A stretch of 64,000 nucleotides of DNA, from positions 3,565,001-3,629,000 of the forward strand of contig NZ_CP107558.1 of NCBI RefSeq assembly GCF_026427715.1, read 5' to 3'. Shown one piece after another: positions 42,169 to 53,846 of this stretch. Both the position numbers and the translations under genes were made by a program. Position 1 is the first letter of the stretch. Every line of letters starts with the position of its first letter. Source of the DNA: Methylocystis sp. MJC1 (GTDB lineage: Bacteria; Pseudomonadota; Alphaproteobacteria; Rhizobiales; Beijerinckiaceae). Below the pieces are notes generated by a model. The model did no database searches. It saw only the letters and a program-made list of their open reading frames with translations, and was not told the DNA's origin.

Positions 42169-45100
42169 ATGTTTCGGAGCCCTTCATCCGGCGGCCGGTC
42201 GGCACGACGCTCCTCGGCGCCGCGCTCTTCCTGATCGGCGCCGTCGCCTATTTCTTCCTGCCGGTCGCGAGCCTGCCTGCGGTGGATTTTCCCGCCATCG
42301 GCATCGGCGCGTCGCGTCCCGGCGCCGACCCGGAGACAATGGCCGCCTCCGTCGCTGCGCCGCTCGAGCGGCGCCTCTCCGGCATATCGGGCTTGAACGA
42401 GCTGACCTCGACGAGCTCGCTCGGCAGCACGCAGATCATCGCGCAATTCGACATCGACAAGAATATCGACGCCGCCGCCCGCGACGTTCAGGCGGCGATC
42501 AACGCCGCCCTCGTCGATCTGCCCACCGATCTGCCCACCGCGCCGAGCTTTCGCAAAGCCAGCCAATCCACCATGCCCGTCCTGGTGCTGGCGCTGACCT
42601 CCGACACGCTGCCCACGAGCGCCATTTTCGACGCCACCGATTCGGTGATCGCGCAACGCATCTCGCAAGTGCCCGGCGTCGCCGAGGCGCGCATCGCCGG
42701 CGCCGAGCAGCCCGCCATTCGCGTGCAAGTCGATTCGGCCCGCTTGGCCGCGATGAATCTCGGCGTCAACGAGGTGGGCAAGGCGCTCTTCACCGCAAAC
42801 GCCCACGCCGCCGTCGGCGCCCTCTCCGGTGGGACGCAGGAAATCACCTTCGATACGACGGACCAGCTCTCGACGCCGGAAGATTATCGCAACATCGTCG
42901 TCGCGTCGCGCAATGGCGCGATCGTGAAGCTTGGCGACGTCGCCAGGGTTGAACGCGGCGTGCGCAATCGCATGTCCGCCGGTTGGTTCAACGGCAGATC
43001 CGCGGTCATCATCATCGTCACCAAGCAGCCCTCGGCGAACGTCATCGAGACCGTCGACCATATCAAGGCGCTCCTGCCGCAATTGCAGCAGTGGATTCCC
43101 GCTGGGATCAAGATCAACGTCCTCGCCGACCGCACCCAGACGATTCGCGCCAGCATCCACGACATCCAATTGACGCTCGCGATCTCGATCGCGCTCGTGA
43201 TGATGGTGGTCTTCTTCTTTCTGCGTCGCGCGACGCCCGTCATCGCCGCCGGAATCACAGTGCCGCTCTCGCTCGTCGGCACTTGCGCCGCCATGTGGCT
43301 GGCCGGCTTCTCGATCGACAATCTATCGCTGATGGCGCTCACGATCGCAGTGGGTTTCGTCGTCGACGACGCGATCGTGATGATCGAGAATATCGAGAGC
43401 TATCAGGAAAGCGGCCTGAGCCGCCTCCAGGCGGCGCTCGAAGGCTCGAAGCAAATCAGTTTTACGGTTGTCTCGATCAGCCTGTCGCTCATCGCCGTGT
43501 TTATTCCACTGCTCTTCATGGAAGGCGTGATGGGGCGGCTTCTGCGCGAATTTTCGGTGACCCTCACCTTCGCCATCCTGATTTCGACGGTGGTCTCGCT
43601 CACAGTCACGCCGATGATTTGCGCCTGGCTGCCGGCGCCGAAACGAGACCACAAGACGCGCTTCGATCGCTTGATCGAGAACGGGCTCGACAAGATCGTC
43701 TCCTTCTACGCCCGCACCTTGCGGCCCGTCGTGGACCATCCCTGGATCACGCTCGTCGTCATTCTGGTCTCCGTGCTCTGGACGGTGCAGCTCTACCGGA
43801 CGATCCCGAAGGGCAATCTTCCCCAGGATGACATCGGCCTCATCAATGGCACGTCGGAAGCCGCGCCCGATGTCTCCTTCGAGGAGATGGTGCGGCTGCA
43901 AAGGCAAGTGAACGACGCCTTGATGAACGACCCCGACGTCGCCAATGTCGGCTCCTTCATCGGCGCCAATTCGCTCACAGCGTCTGGAAATCAGGGGCGC
44001 GTTTTCGTCGCGCTGAAGCCGATCAGCGAACGCAAGTCATCGAGCCGGGAAGTCATCGACAGGCTGCGCAAGTCTTTCGCAAAAATCGCGGGCGTGAGCG
44101 TTTTCATGGTGCCCTCCCAGGACCTGCGCTCGGGCGGCCGCGTCAGCAAGGCGCAATATCAATTCACCTTGTCCGACGCCTCGCTGGACGAGCTCGAAGA
44201 GTGGCGCGTGAAGGTTCTCGATAGGCTCAAACGGCTGCCACAGCTCGCGGACGTGACGTCGGACAAAGAGCTCGGCGGGTTGCGCGCGCAGCTCATCATC
44301 GACCGCAACGCCGCCTCGCGGCTGAATGTGCCGATCGCCGCCATCGACAATGCGCTCAACAGCGCCTTTGGTCAGCGGCAGGACACGATCATCTACACGC
44401 AGCGCAACCAATACCGCGTCATCTTCGAGACGCCGCCGTCGCGCCAGCGCGACATCCGCGACCTCGCGGGAATCTATGTGTCGAGCGCTACGGGAACGCA
44501 GATTCCGCTCACCGCAGTGGCGCGCGTGGAGCGTAGCTCCATGCCGCTCGTGGTGAATCACCAGGGCGTGCTGCCGGCGGTCACCCTTTCTTACAATGTT
44601 GCGCCGGGCTCAACCCTCGACGCCGCCACCGCAGCCGTTGAAAAGGCGGTCGAGGAGATGAATCCGCCGAGCAGCCTGCATGCGGGTTTCGCGGGCGACG
44701 CCGCAGACTTCCGCAAAGTGGCGCGCGGCATGGCGGCGCTTATCCTCGCCGCGCTGCTCGCGGTCTACATCATCCTCGGCATTCTCTATGAAAGCCTGGT
44801 GCATCCGATCACGATCATCTCGACCCTGCCTTCGGCGGGCCTCGGCGCGCTCCTTGCCCTCGACGTCTTCGGCGTGGAGTTCACTGTAATCGCTTTCATC
44901 GGCATTCTGCTTTTGATCGGCATCGTGAAAAAGAACGGCATCATGCTCGTCGACTTCGCGCTTCACGCGGAACGCGAGCGCGGCCTTTCGATCCATGACG
45001 CCGCGCTGGAAGCAGCGAAGGAACGCTTCCGCCCGATCCTCATGACGACGCTCGCCGCCATGTTCGGCGCGCTGCCGCTCGCTTTTGCTGGAGGAATCGG

Positions 45101-45266
45101 CGCCGAGCTGCGTCGCCCGCTCGGCATCACGATCATCGGCGGATTGCTGCTGAGCCAAATGCTGACACTCTATTCGACGCCGGTCATCTATCTCTTGATG
45201 AGCAAGCTGCGTCGCAAACGTCGCGAGGAGGCGTTTGCGCACGAGCGGACGGCGCCTGCCGAGTAG
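42165..45266 (+). CDS. mdtC: RND multidrug efflux permease (MdtC-like, second of two)
   Basis: A 1033-residue RND permease, related to but distinct from its upstream neighbour. It starts MNVSEPFIRRPVGTTLLG. The DD motif is GFVVDDAIVMIENI (about residue 400) and the helix-10 lysine is in IVKKNGIMLVDFAL. It ends the outer-membrane factor-adaptor-permease-permease operon. A family D palindrome is 93 bases downstream. No local repressor or two-component system is seen. Confidence 0.93.
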   Translation: MNVSEPFIRRPVGTTLLGAALFLIGAVAYFFLPVASLPAVDFPAIGIGASRPGADPETMAASVAAPLERRLSGISGLNELTSTSSLGSTQIIAQFDIDKNIDAAARDVQAAINAALVDLPTDLPTAPSFRKASQSTMPVLVLALTSDTLPTSAIFDATDSVIAQRISQVPGVAEARIAGAEQPAIRVQVDSARLAAMNLGVNEVGKALFTANAHAAVGALSGGTQEITFDTTDQLSTPEDYRNIVVASRNGAIVKLGDVARVERGVRNRMSAGWFNGRSAVIIIVTKQPSANVIETVDHIKALLPQLQQWIPAGIKINVLADRTQTIRASIHDIQLTLAISIALVMMVVFFFLRRATPVIAAGITVPLSLVGTCAAMWLAGFSIDNLSLMALTIAVGFVVDDAIVMIENIESYQESGLSRLQAALEGSKQISFTVVSISLSLIAVFIPLLFMEGVMGRLLREFSVTLTFAILISTVVSLTVTPMICAWLPAPKRDHKTRFDRLIENGLDKIVSFYARTLRPVVDHPWITLVVILVSVLWTVQLYRTIPKGNLPQDDIGLINGTSEAAPDVSFEEMVRLQRQVNDALMNDPDVANVGSFIGANSLTASGNQGRVFVALKPISERKSSSREVIDRLRKSFAKIAGVSVFMVPSQDLRSGGRVSKAQYQFTLSDASLDELEEWRVKVLDRLKRLPQLADVTSDKELGGLRAQLIIDRNAASRLNVPIAAIDNALNSAFGQRQDTIIYTQRNQYRVIFETPPSRQRDIRDLAGIYVSSATGTQIPLTAVARVERSSMPLVVNHQGVLPAVTLSYNVAPGSTLDAATAAVEKAVEEMNPPSSLHAGFAGDAADFRKVARGMAALILAALLAVYIILGILYESLVHPITIISTLPSAGLGALLALDVFGVEFTVIAFIGILLLIGIVKKNGIMLVDFALHAERERGLSIHDAALEAAKERFRPILMTTLAAMFGALPLAFAGGIGAELRRPLGITIIGGLLLSQMLTLYSTPVIYLLMSKLRRKRREEAFAHERTAPAE

Positions 45267-45358
45267 ACCGAATCTGCTTAGTCGTTAACGTCGTCCTCGA
45301 CGCTCGCAAAGTGAGCGATCGGGGATCCACAGCAAAACCAGCGCTTTTGTGGTTCTGG

Positions 45359-45392
45359 ATTCCCGGTCGGGCTTTTAGCCCGCCAGGAATGA
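45359..45392. repeat. Palindrome, family D
   Basis: ATTCCCGGTCGGGCTTTTAG is mirrored by CCCGCCAGGAATGA, matching the 22543-22577 copy. It lies between the end of the efflux operon and a convergent small gene. Confidence 0.75.
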
Positions 45393-45447
45393 CAAGCACC
45401 GATGCGAGCTGTTCAACTGGGAAGGACGTGAGACGCGCGCCGCGCGC

Positions 45448-45735
45448 TCAATGCGCCTCGGTCTCGGGCTGTTCGAAGAAGAAGCGCAGCACCTGCGCCT
45501 TGCCGCAATCCTCGACCGGAACGTGCCAGAATTTAGAATCCATGAAAGGGAAGCGCTCCATCGGCAGTTGGATCTGCGTGAGGCGCGCGTGGTTATCGAA
45601 GCCGCGAAGCATTGCGCGTTCGAGCAGCTTTATAAGCTCCTCCTCGCATTCGGGCACCTCAGTCACGGTGAGGATCAAATTATTGGCGATAGGGAATGTC
45701 TTGTCGAAAAGCTGTTCGAATCGCGCCGTAGCCAT
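45448..45735 (-). CDS. Small soluble hypothetical protein
   Basis: A 95-residue protein from ATG 45735, with GGAG ten bases upstream; an ATG at 45762 is possible but without a ribosome site. Its codon use follows the genome and the composition is that of a real soluble protein, with acidic and aromatic residues and no signal peptide (FEQLFDKTFPIANNL; MERFPFMDSKFWHVP; QVLRFFFEQPE). I recognise no domain. Confidence 0.6.
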   Translation of the reverse strand: MATARFEQLFDKTFPIANNLILTVTEVPECEEELIKLLERAMLRGFDNHARLTQIQLPMERFPFMDSKFWHVPVEDCGKAQVLRFFFEQPETEAH

Positions 45736-45876
45736 CTCTGTCGTCTCCGCTGCCCCTGCCATGGAGCGTCGCGACTATCTTTCGGGTATGGCCGCGTCTA
45801 AATCAGCCTGGCTTCCGAGGCTTAAGATGCGGTTGACAGCCGAATGACTCTTCGCTGAAGGATTTATTACGGAGAT

Positions 45877-47623
<1,747 letters not shown>

Positions 47624-47627
<4 letters not shown>

Positions 47628-49081
47628 CGCGCGATCTCCAACAAGGCGTCGAGGTCGATATGCGTTTCGCAATGCGCGGCGAGCGCGTCGAGCGTTTCCT
47701 CGATCATGTCCTCGAACCGCAGCGGCGACGCCTCGGCGCCGACCCATCGCAAGAAGGCCGCGCGAAAGGCGCCTTCGGAAAAGAGGCCGTGCACATAGGC
47801 GCCCATGACAAGGCCATTGCGCGATATGGCGCCGTCGAGGCGACCGTCGTGAAAACGCAAAACCGGCCGCCCGCAATCTTCGCCCGAGGTCTCGCCTATG
47901 TGCATTTCATAGCCATGGAAGCGCGCGTCGAACGCGATCGCCCGCCCCGTGACGCTCGTGAGCGTCTTCTTGTCTGTGAGCCTCGTCTCGATGTCGAGCA
48001 GGCCGAGTCCCGGCGCCAGCGCCACATCGCCTTCCATGCGCTGCGGATCGCAAATCGCGCGGCCGAGCATTTGATAGCCGCCGCAAATGCCGTAGACGCG
48101 CCCGCCGCGCCGCGCATGCGCGAGCAGATCGATGTCCCAGCCATTGGCGCGTAACGCCGCAAGATCGGCGATTGTCGCCTTGGAGCCCGGAAGAATGACG
48201 AGCGCCGCCTCGGCCGGCAAAGGCGCGCCGGCCTGAATGAGACGCAGATCAACTGCCGGCTCCGCCTTCAACGGATCGAGATCGTCGAAATTGGCGATAT
48301 GCGGCAACAGCGGAACGGCGATGACGACGCCATTGCTCTTGCCGCTGCGTGCGGCACGCAGGCCGAAAGCATCTTCGGCCGGCAGCCTTGTGGCCGCTTC
48401 GAAATAGGGAACGAGGCCCAGAGCCCGCCAGCCGGTGCGCGCGGCGATGAAGCGCATGCCGTCATCGAACAAGGAGGCGTCGCCGCGCATCTTATTTACG
48501 ATGAAACCCTGAACCATCGCCGCGTCTTGTGGATCGAGCACGGCCTTGCAGCCGACGAGCTGCGCAATGACGCCGCCCCGGTCGATATCGCCGACGAGAA
48601 TGACAGGCGCGTCGGCTTCCCGTGCGAAGCCCATATTGGCGATGTCGTTGGCGCGCAGATTGATCTCCGCCGCGCTGCCGGCGCCTTCGACAATGACGAG
48701 GTCGCTTTGCGCCTTGAGGCGTGCGAAGCTTTCCATGACGGCGGGCTTCAGGCGCGGCTTCCAGTCCTGATATTCGCGCGCCTTCGCCTGTCCTGCGATG
48801 ACACCGCGCACCACCACCTGCGATCCGTTCACGCCCTGCGGCTTCAACAGCACGGGATTCATGTCGACCGTCGGCGCCAGCCTGGCCGCGCGCGCCTGCA
48901 ACGCCTGGGCGCGGCCGATCTCGCCGCCATCCGCCGTCACCGCCGCATTGTTCGACATATTCTGCGGCTTGAAGGGCGCGATCCTGAGGCCGCGATTGAC
49001 GAAGGCGCGCGCGAGCCCTGCGACGATGAGCGACTTGCCGACGTCGGACCCGGTGCCCTGAATCATCAAGACCCGGCTCAT
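47624..49081 (-). CDS. cobQ: Cobyric acid synthase
   Basis: CobQ amidates adenosylcobyrinic acid a,c-diamide at four side chains using glutamine and ATP. The 485-residue product has the N-terminal P-loop-like GTGSDVGKS (about 9-17), [11 protein letters not shown], and the C-terminal glutaminase domain with its cysteine in [11 protein letters not shown] (about 345) and the late His in [10 protein letters not shown] (about 435). The length is typical. It begins with an ATGA overlap with cobK. Confidence 0.96.
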
Positions 49082-49944
49082 GACGCGAGGAGCGCCATGA
49101 CAGCGTCGATACGATACGCGACGGCGACGCCCCCGCGCGGCGGCGGCTGGATCATGACGACAGGCAACCCGAGCTCGCGCGCGGCTTCGATCTTGGCGTA
49201 GGTGAGCGCGCCGCCGCTGTTCTTGCTGACGACCACATCGATGCGCTTTTCGCGCATGAGTGCGATTTCATCCGTACGCGTGAAGGGGCCTCGCGCGGAC
49301 ATCACCTCGCATTTGGGCGGGAGGTCGCTTGCTTCAGGCGGCTCGATCACGCGCAGCAGGTACTCATGCTGGGGCGCCCCGCGAAAATCCGCGACGCCCT
49401 GCCGGCCGATGGTGAGAAAGACGCGGCGGGGCGCGCCGCCCAGCGCATGAACGGCCTCAAGATTGCTGTCGACCTCGATCCAGCGATCTTCGGCCATGGG
49501 CCGCCAGGGCTCTCGCGCGTAGACGACCAGCGGCAAGGCAAGCGCGGCGCAGGCGGCCTGCGCATTGGCGGAGATTTGCGCCGCGAAAGGATGCGTGGCG
49601 TCGATGACATGCGTGATGCGCTCGTCGACGAGATAACGCTTCAGCCCCTCTACCCCGCCAAAGCCGCCGATGCGCGTCGGCAAGGCGAGCGCGATCGGCG
49701 CGCTGGTGCGGCCGGCGAGCGAGGCGATGGCTTCGTCGCGCGCCTCGGCCGCAATGCGCTCGGCGAGCGCGCGCGCCTCGCTCGTCCCCGCCAGCAGAAG
49801 GATACGGCGGCTTTCGTCATTGCGAGCGAAGCGCGGCAATCCAGGGGCCGCGTCGTGGCGCTGGATTGCTTCGTCGCCTTCGGCTCCTCGCAATGACGGC
49901 GAGGGAGTTTTCGGAGCGTCAGCCAATTTCACTGCGGCTTTCAC
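49078..49944 (-). CDS. cobK: Precorrin-6A reductase with a palindromic-element insertion near the N-terminus
   Basis: CobK reduces precorrin-6A with NADPH in the aerobic cobalamin pathway. From a GTG at 49944 (overlapping the stop of the upstream oxidoreductase as GTGA) the frame gives 288 residues. The conserved core begins only at about residue 47 with [17 protein letters not shown] and continues through [23 protein letters not shown] and VVSKNSGG. Residues about 16-44 are encoded by a family B palindromic element. No ATG exists between the element and the core; a TTG inside the element (giving LPRFARNDE) has no ribosome site. So part of the element is probably translated. Confidence 0.9.
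   Translation of the reverse strand: MKAAVKLADAPKTPSPSLRGAEGDEAIQRHDAAPGLPRFARNDESRRILLLAGTSEARALAERIAAEARDEAIASLAGRTSAPIALALPTRIGGFGGVEGLKRYLVDERITHVIDATHPFAAQISANAQAACAALALPLVVYAREPWRPMAEDRWIEVDSNLEAVHALGGAPRRVFLTIGRQGVADFRGAPQHEYLLRVIEPPEASDLPPKCEVMSARGPFTRTDEIALMREKRIDVVVSKNSGGALTYAKIEAARELGLPVVMIQPPPRGGVAVAYRIDAVMALLAS
49815..49898. repeat. Palindromic element, family B, inside the cobK reading frame
   Basis: 84 bases, CGTCATTGCGAGCG to CTCCTCGCAATGACG. It is read by cobK on the minus strand in the phase giving ...DEAIQ...[10 protein letters not shown], the same phase as the copy in the ATPase gene at 63692. Confidence 0.93.
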
Positions 49945-52900
49945 TCTGCGGCGAGCTTCACGGCCGCAGGGCTGCGGAATTCGGCGAAGAGCCTCTCGCG
50001 CTCGGCGTCGGCGGCCGCGATATGGCGCGCCTTCACATTGCCGAAGCCGCGGATTTTCTCCGGAACGCGGGCGAGCGCCACTGCGACGGCGTGGTTCTCC
50101 GGCGTCAGCGAGGCGAGAAGCTCGTCGATCAGCGCCTCATATTCCGCCAGCAGCCGCCGCTCCACGATGCGGTCATTGTTGAAGCGCGTGAAGTCGAAGA
50201 AGGAGCCGCGCAGCCATTTGAGCCTGGCGAGAACCTTCATCACCTTGAACATCCAGGGGCCGAAGGTGATCTTGCGCGAGCCGCCGAAGTCCGTCTTGCT
50301 CTGCAGGAAGGGGATGGGCGGCGCGAGATGCAGATCGAGCTTGAGATCGCCTTCGAAGGTCTCCGAAAGCTGGCGCTGGAAAGCCTCGGTCGTATAAAGG
50401 CGCGCGACTTCGAACTCGTCCTTGAAGGCCATGAGCTTGAAGAGGTAGCGCGCGACGGCTTCGGTCAATTCCTGCGCGCCGGGAACGCGGGCCTTTTCGA
50501 GCTGGGCGACCGCCGCGACGCGGGCGTGGTAATGCGCGGCATAGGCCTCGTTCTGATAATCGACGAGATAGGCGGCGCGGCGCTCGATCAGTTCGTCGAG
50601 CGTCTTGGAGCGCTCACGCGTCTGCGTCGGACGCTGCAGCGACTCGACCACCGCCTCGACGCTCTCCATGTCATGCGCGGCGCGACGGCCCCAGAGAAAG
50701 GCCGAGTGATTCATCGGCACGGATTCGCCGTTGAGCTCGATCGCGCGCAGGATGGCGGCCTCGGAGAGCGGCAGATAACCTTTCTGCCAGGCATAGCCGA
50801 GGATGAAGACGTTAGCGGCGATGGAGTCGCCGAGCAGCGTTTGGGCGAACGCCGTGGTGTCGATGAAAGCAGCGTCGGGCCCACCGGCGCGCCGGATCGC
50901 CTGCTTGACCTCCTCCGAGGGTAGAACGAAATCGGGATTGCGCTCGATGTCGCCGGGGAAGACCTCGGCGCTGTTGACGAGCACATGCGTCTTGCCGTGC
51001 TCGACCGTCGCCAGCACTTGCTTCGCGCCGGCGACGACGAGATCGCAGCCGAGCAGCACATCGGCCTCGCCCGCGGCGATGCGTATGGCGTGAACCTCGG
51101 CGGGCGTGCGCCCGATCTTCACATGGCAATAGACGGCGCCGCCTTTTTGCGCGAGGCCGGCCATGTCGATCACGCCGACGCCCTTGCCTTCGAGATGCGC
51201 CGCCATGCCGAGAAGCGCGGAAATCGTCACGACGCCCGTGCCACCGAGCCCCGCGATGAGAATGCCGTAAGGCGTTTCGCCGATCCCGGCGACATTGGGC
51301 TCAGGAAGCGCCGGCTGGCCGCTCGTGTCTTCCTTGGTGGGCAGTGGCGCCTTCTTCATGCGCCCGCCATGCACGGTCACGAAGCTCGGGCAGAAGCCCT
51401 CCAGGCAGGAGAAATCCTTGTTGCAGACAGATTGGTCGATGCGGCGCTTGCGGCCGAATTCGGTCTCGACCGGCTGCACGGCGACGCAGTTCGACGCCGT
51501 GCCACAATCGCCGCAGCCCTCGCACACCAGCTCATTGATGATGACGCGCGCGTCGGGGTCGGGGAAGAGGCCTCGCTTGCGCAAACGGCGCTTCTCGGTC
51601 GCGCAAGTCTGATCGTAGATGAGGACCGTGACGCCCTCGGTCTGCGCAAGCTCGCGCTGAACCTCGTTGAGGACGTTGCGGTGGTGGATGGTGAGACCCG
51701 GCGGCCAGGCGATGCTCGGCGGGTATTTTTCGGGCTCGTCGGAGACGAGCGCGATCTTTTTCACGCCTTCGGCGGCGACCTGACTCACGATCGCTTCGAC
51801 GGTCAGCTCGCCTTCGTGCTTCTGGCCGCCAGTCATGGCGACGACGCCATTGTAGAGAATCTTGAAGGTGATGTTGGTCTTGGCCGCGACGGCGAAGCGG
51901 ATGGCGAGCGAACCGGAATGGTTGTAGGTGCCGTCGCCGAGATTCTGGAACATATGCTTGCGCGTCGAAAAAGGCGCCTCGCCGATCCAATTGGCGCCCT
52001 CGCCGCCCATATGCGTGTAGCCCTCGGTCGAGCGGCCCATCCATTGCGCCATGTAATGGCAGCCGATGCCCGTATAGGCGCGCGCGCCTTCCGGCACATG
52101 GGTCGAGGTCGAATGCGGGCAGCCGGCGCAGAAATGCGGCACGCGCACGGTGACGTCGGTCATCGTCTTGCGCCGGTCCTGCAGGCGCTCCAACCGGCGC
52201 ACGCGGGCGTCGAGTTCCTCCGAAGGATGATATTTCAACAGCCGCCGGCCGATGGCGATGGCGATGTCATTGGCGTCGAGCGCGCCCTTCACCGGGAAGA
52301 GCCAGTCGCCGCGCTCGTCCTTCTTGCCGATGCAGACCGGCTGATGCGCCGAGCCGTATAGCGCCTCGCGCAGCTGCACCTCGATGAGCGAGCGTTTCTC
52401 CTCGACAACCATGATGAGGTCGAGGCCGCGCGCGAATTCGTGCAAACCTTTGGGTTCGAGCGGCCAGGGCGCCGCGATCTTATAGAGGCGCAAGCCGAGA
52501 TCATTGGCGCGCGCCTCGTCGATGCCGAGATCGTCGAGCGCCTGACGCACGTCGAGATAGGATTTGCCGACGGTGATGACGCCGATCTTGGGATTCGCGC
52601 CGCCCGAGGTGATGATGCGGTTGAGGCGATTGGCGCGGATGAAGGCGAGCATGGCGTCGCGCTTGCTCTCCTGCAGCCGCTCTTCCTGCGCCAGCACGGG
52701 ATCTCCCGGACGAATGTTCAGCCCGCCCGGCGGCAGGACGAAATCCTCCGGGATAATCGGCTGCACGCGATCGAGAGAAGCGTCGATCGAAGCGGTCGAC
52801 TCCACCGTGTCCTTCAGAAGCTTCAAGCCGACCCACACGCCGGCGAAGCGCGACATTGCGAAGCCATAAACGCCGTAATCCAGAATCTCCTGCACGCCGG

Positions 52901-53456
52901 CCGGCGAGAGGATCGGCATCATCACATCGACGAAATGAAAGTCGGACTGATGCGCAGTCGTCGAAGATTCCGCAGTGTGATCGTCGCCCATAAGCGCCAG
53001 CGCGCCGCCAAAACGCGATGAGCCCGCCAGATTGACGTGGCGCAGCGCATCGCCGCTGCGGTCGACGCCCGGCCCCTTGCCGTACCAGATGGAGAAGACG
53101 CCGTCATATTTGCCTTCGCCGCGCATCTCGGCCTGCTGCGCGCCCCACACGGCGGTGACGGCGAGATCCTCATTGAGGCCCGGCATGAAGAGAATGTCAT
53201 TGGCGTCGAAGAGGGCTTTCGCCCTGTGCATCTGCGCGTCGACGCCGCCGAGCGGCGAGCCGCGATAGCCGGTGATGAAGCCCGCTGTGTTGAGCCCGGC
53301 CCGGCGGTCGCGCTCCTTTTGCATCAGCAGCAGGCGCACAATAGCCTGCGTGCCGGTGATCAGCACGCGGTCGCGGGCAAGGTCGAAACGATCCGAGAGC
53401 TTGGCCTCGGCAAAGGCGGAGCCGGGGTTCAAGGCGCCGGCGACGTGATCCGTCAT
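49941..53456 (-). CDS. Indolepyruvate ferredoxin oxidoreductase (fused subunits)
   Basis: A 1171-residue TPP enzyme that oxidatively decarboxylates aryl-2-oxo acids to acyl-CoA. An N-terminal pyruvate-oxidoreductase-like region (FITGYRGSPLGGVD near 60), a TPP-binding region (GIGCHYMAQWMGR; LGDGTYNHSGSL; about 460-570), a cysteine cluster for iron-sulfur centres (CEGCGDCGTASNC and CNKDFSCLEGFC, about 640-685), a gamma domain beginning LIAGLGGTGVVTIS (about 725) and a C-terminal DUF6537-like region (about 950-1165) are all in one chain. Many aerobic proteobacteria have this fused form. It starts the minus-strand unit that continues into cobK. Confidence 0.93.
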   Translation of the reverse strand: MTDHVAGALNPGSAFAEAKLSDRFDLARDRVLITGTQAIVRLLLMQKERDRRAGLNTAGFITGYRGSPLGGVDAQMHRAKALFDANDILFMPGLNEDLAVTAVWGAQQAEMRGEGKYDGVFSIWYGKGPGVDRSGDALRHVNLAGSSRFGGALALMGDDHTAESSTTAHQSDFHFVDVMMPILSPAGVQEILDYGVYGFAMSRFAGVWVGLKLLKDTVESTASIDASLDRVQPIIPEDFVLPPGGLNIRPGDPVLAQEERLQESKRDAMLAFIRANRLNRIITSGGANPKIGVITVGKSYLDVRQALDDLGIDEARANDLGLRLYKIAAPWPLEPKGLHEFARGLDLIMVVEEKRSLIEVQLREALYGSAHQPVCIGKKDERGDWLFPVKGALDANDIAIAIGRRLLKYHPSEELDARVRRLERLQDRRKTMTDVTVRVPHFCAGCPHSTSTHVPEGARAYTGIGCHYMAQWMGRSTEGYTHMGGEGANWIGEAPFSTRKHMFQNLGDGTYNHSGSLAIRFAVAAKTNITFKILYNGVVAMTGGQKHEGELTVEAIVSQVAAEGVKKIALVSDEPEKYPPSIAWPPGLTIHHRNVLNEVQRELAQTEGVTVLIYDQTCATEKRRLRKRGLFPDPDARVIINELVCEGCGDCGTASNCVAVQPVETEFGRKRRIDQSVCNKDFSCLEGFCPSFVTVHGGRMKKAPLPTKEDTSGQPALPEPNVAGIGETPYGILIAGLGGTGVVTISALLGMAAHLEGKGVGVIDMAGLAQKGGAVYCHVKIGRTPAEVHAIRIAAGEADVLLGCDLVVAGAKQVLATVEHGKTHVLVNSAEVFPGDIERNPDFVLPSEEVKQAIRRAGGPDAAFIDTTAFAQTLLGDSIAANVFILGYAWQKGYLPLSEAAILRAIELNGESVPMNHSAFLWGRRAAHDMESVEAVVESLQRPTQTRERSKTLDELIERRAAYLVDYQNEAYAAHYHARVAAVAQLEKARVPGAQELTEAVARYLFKLMAFKDEFEVARLYTTEAFQRQLSETFEGDLKLDLHLAPPIPFLQSKTDFGGSRKITFGPWMFKVMKVLARLKWLRGSFFDFTRFNNDRIVERRLLAEYEALIDELLASLTPENHAVAVALARVPEKIRGFGNVKARHIAAADAERERLFAEFRSPAAVKLAAE

Positions 53457-53733
53457 ACAATAACTCTCCTGCGCGAAAGGGCGCGCGCTTGGCCTACGCG
53501 CGACAAACGCAAAAACGACTAGGAACGAGCATAGGGGCCCTCTCTCCGAGGACCCAATCGCAAGGCGCGAGCCGCTGCCTGCCTCTCATCCCATGGCCAT
53601 CCGCTGGCGCCCCGGGGAGCGCGGCTCTCCATGATCGTATTTTATGACAGAGCCAATAACCTTTTCAAGAACCCATGTAGAGAGACGCACAGGCGCTGGC
53701 GCCGCGCCCTGTTTTCGCCGATTTCCGGCCCTA

Positions 53734-53770
53734 AGCAGCCATCCCGTTGGCGCCCAACGGAATGGCTGCT
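53734..53770. promoter_or_regulatory. Long inverted repeat upstream of the DUF1007-NicO genes
   Basis: AGCAGCCATCCCGTTGG and CCAACGGAATGGCTGCT are 17-base arms with a single mismatch and a three-base spacer, 77 bases before the DUF1007 start. It may be an mRNA stem-loop or a metal-regulator operator. Confidence 0.5.
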
Positions 53771-53798
53771 AGATTCGTTGACCGGCAGGATTTCTATC

Positions 53799-53823
53799 GG
53801 AAAACCGCAACGCGCTTTTCCGA
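53799..53823. repeat. Short palindrome before the DUF1007 gene
   Basis: CGGAAAA and TTTTCCG arms surround a GC-rich spacer, like the palindrome at 30602-30622. It ends 23 bases before the start codon. Confidence 0.45.
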
Positions 53824-53846
53824 AATCCCGCTCAGTCGGAACAGAC

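Larger units (their letters stand above)
53457..53846. other. Divergent intergenic region with two palindromes
   Basis: 390 bases between the oxidoreductase and DUF1007 genes hold both promoters. The half nearer DUF1007 contains the palindromes listed separately (53734-53770 and 53799-53823). I searched by eye for a cobalamin riboswitch B12 box near the start of the cob unit and found none. Confidence 0.5.

Noticed and set aside
53457..53846. Cobalamin riboswitch ahead of the oxidoreductase-cob unit
   Set aside because: No B12 box or matching stem arrangement was found by eye; a covariance-model search for the cobalamin riboswitch would settle it.
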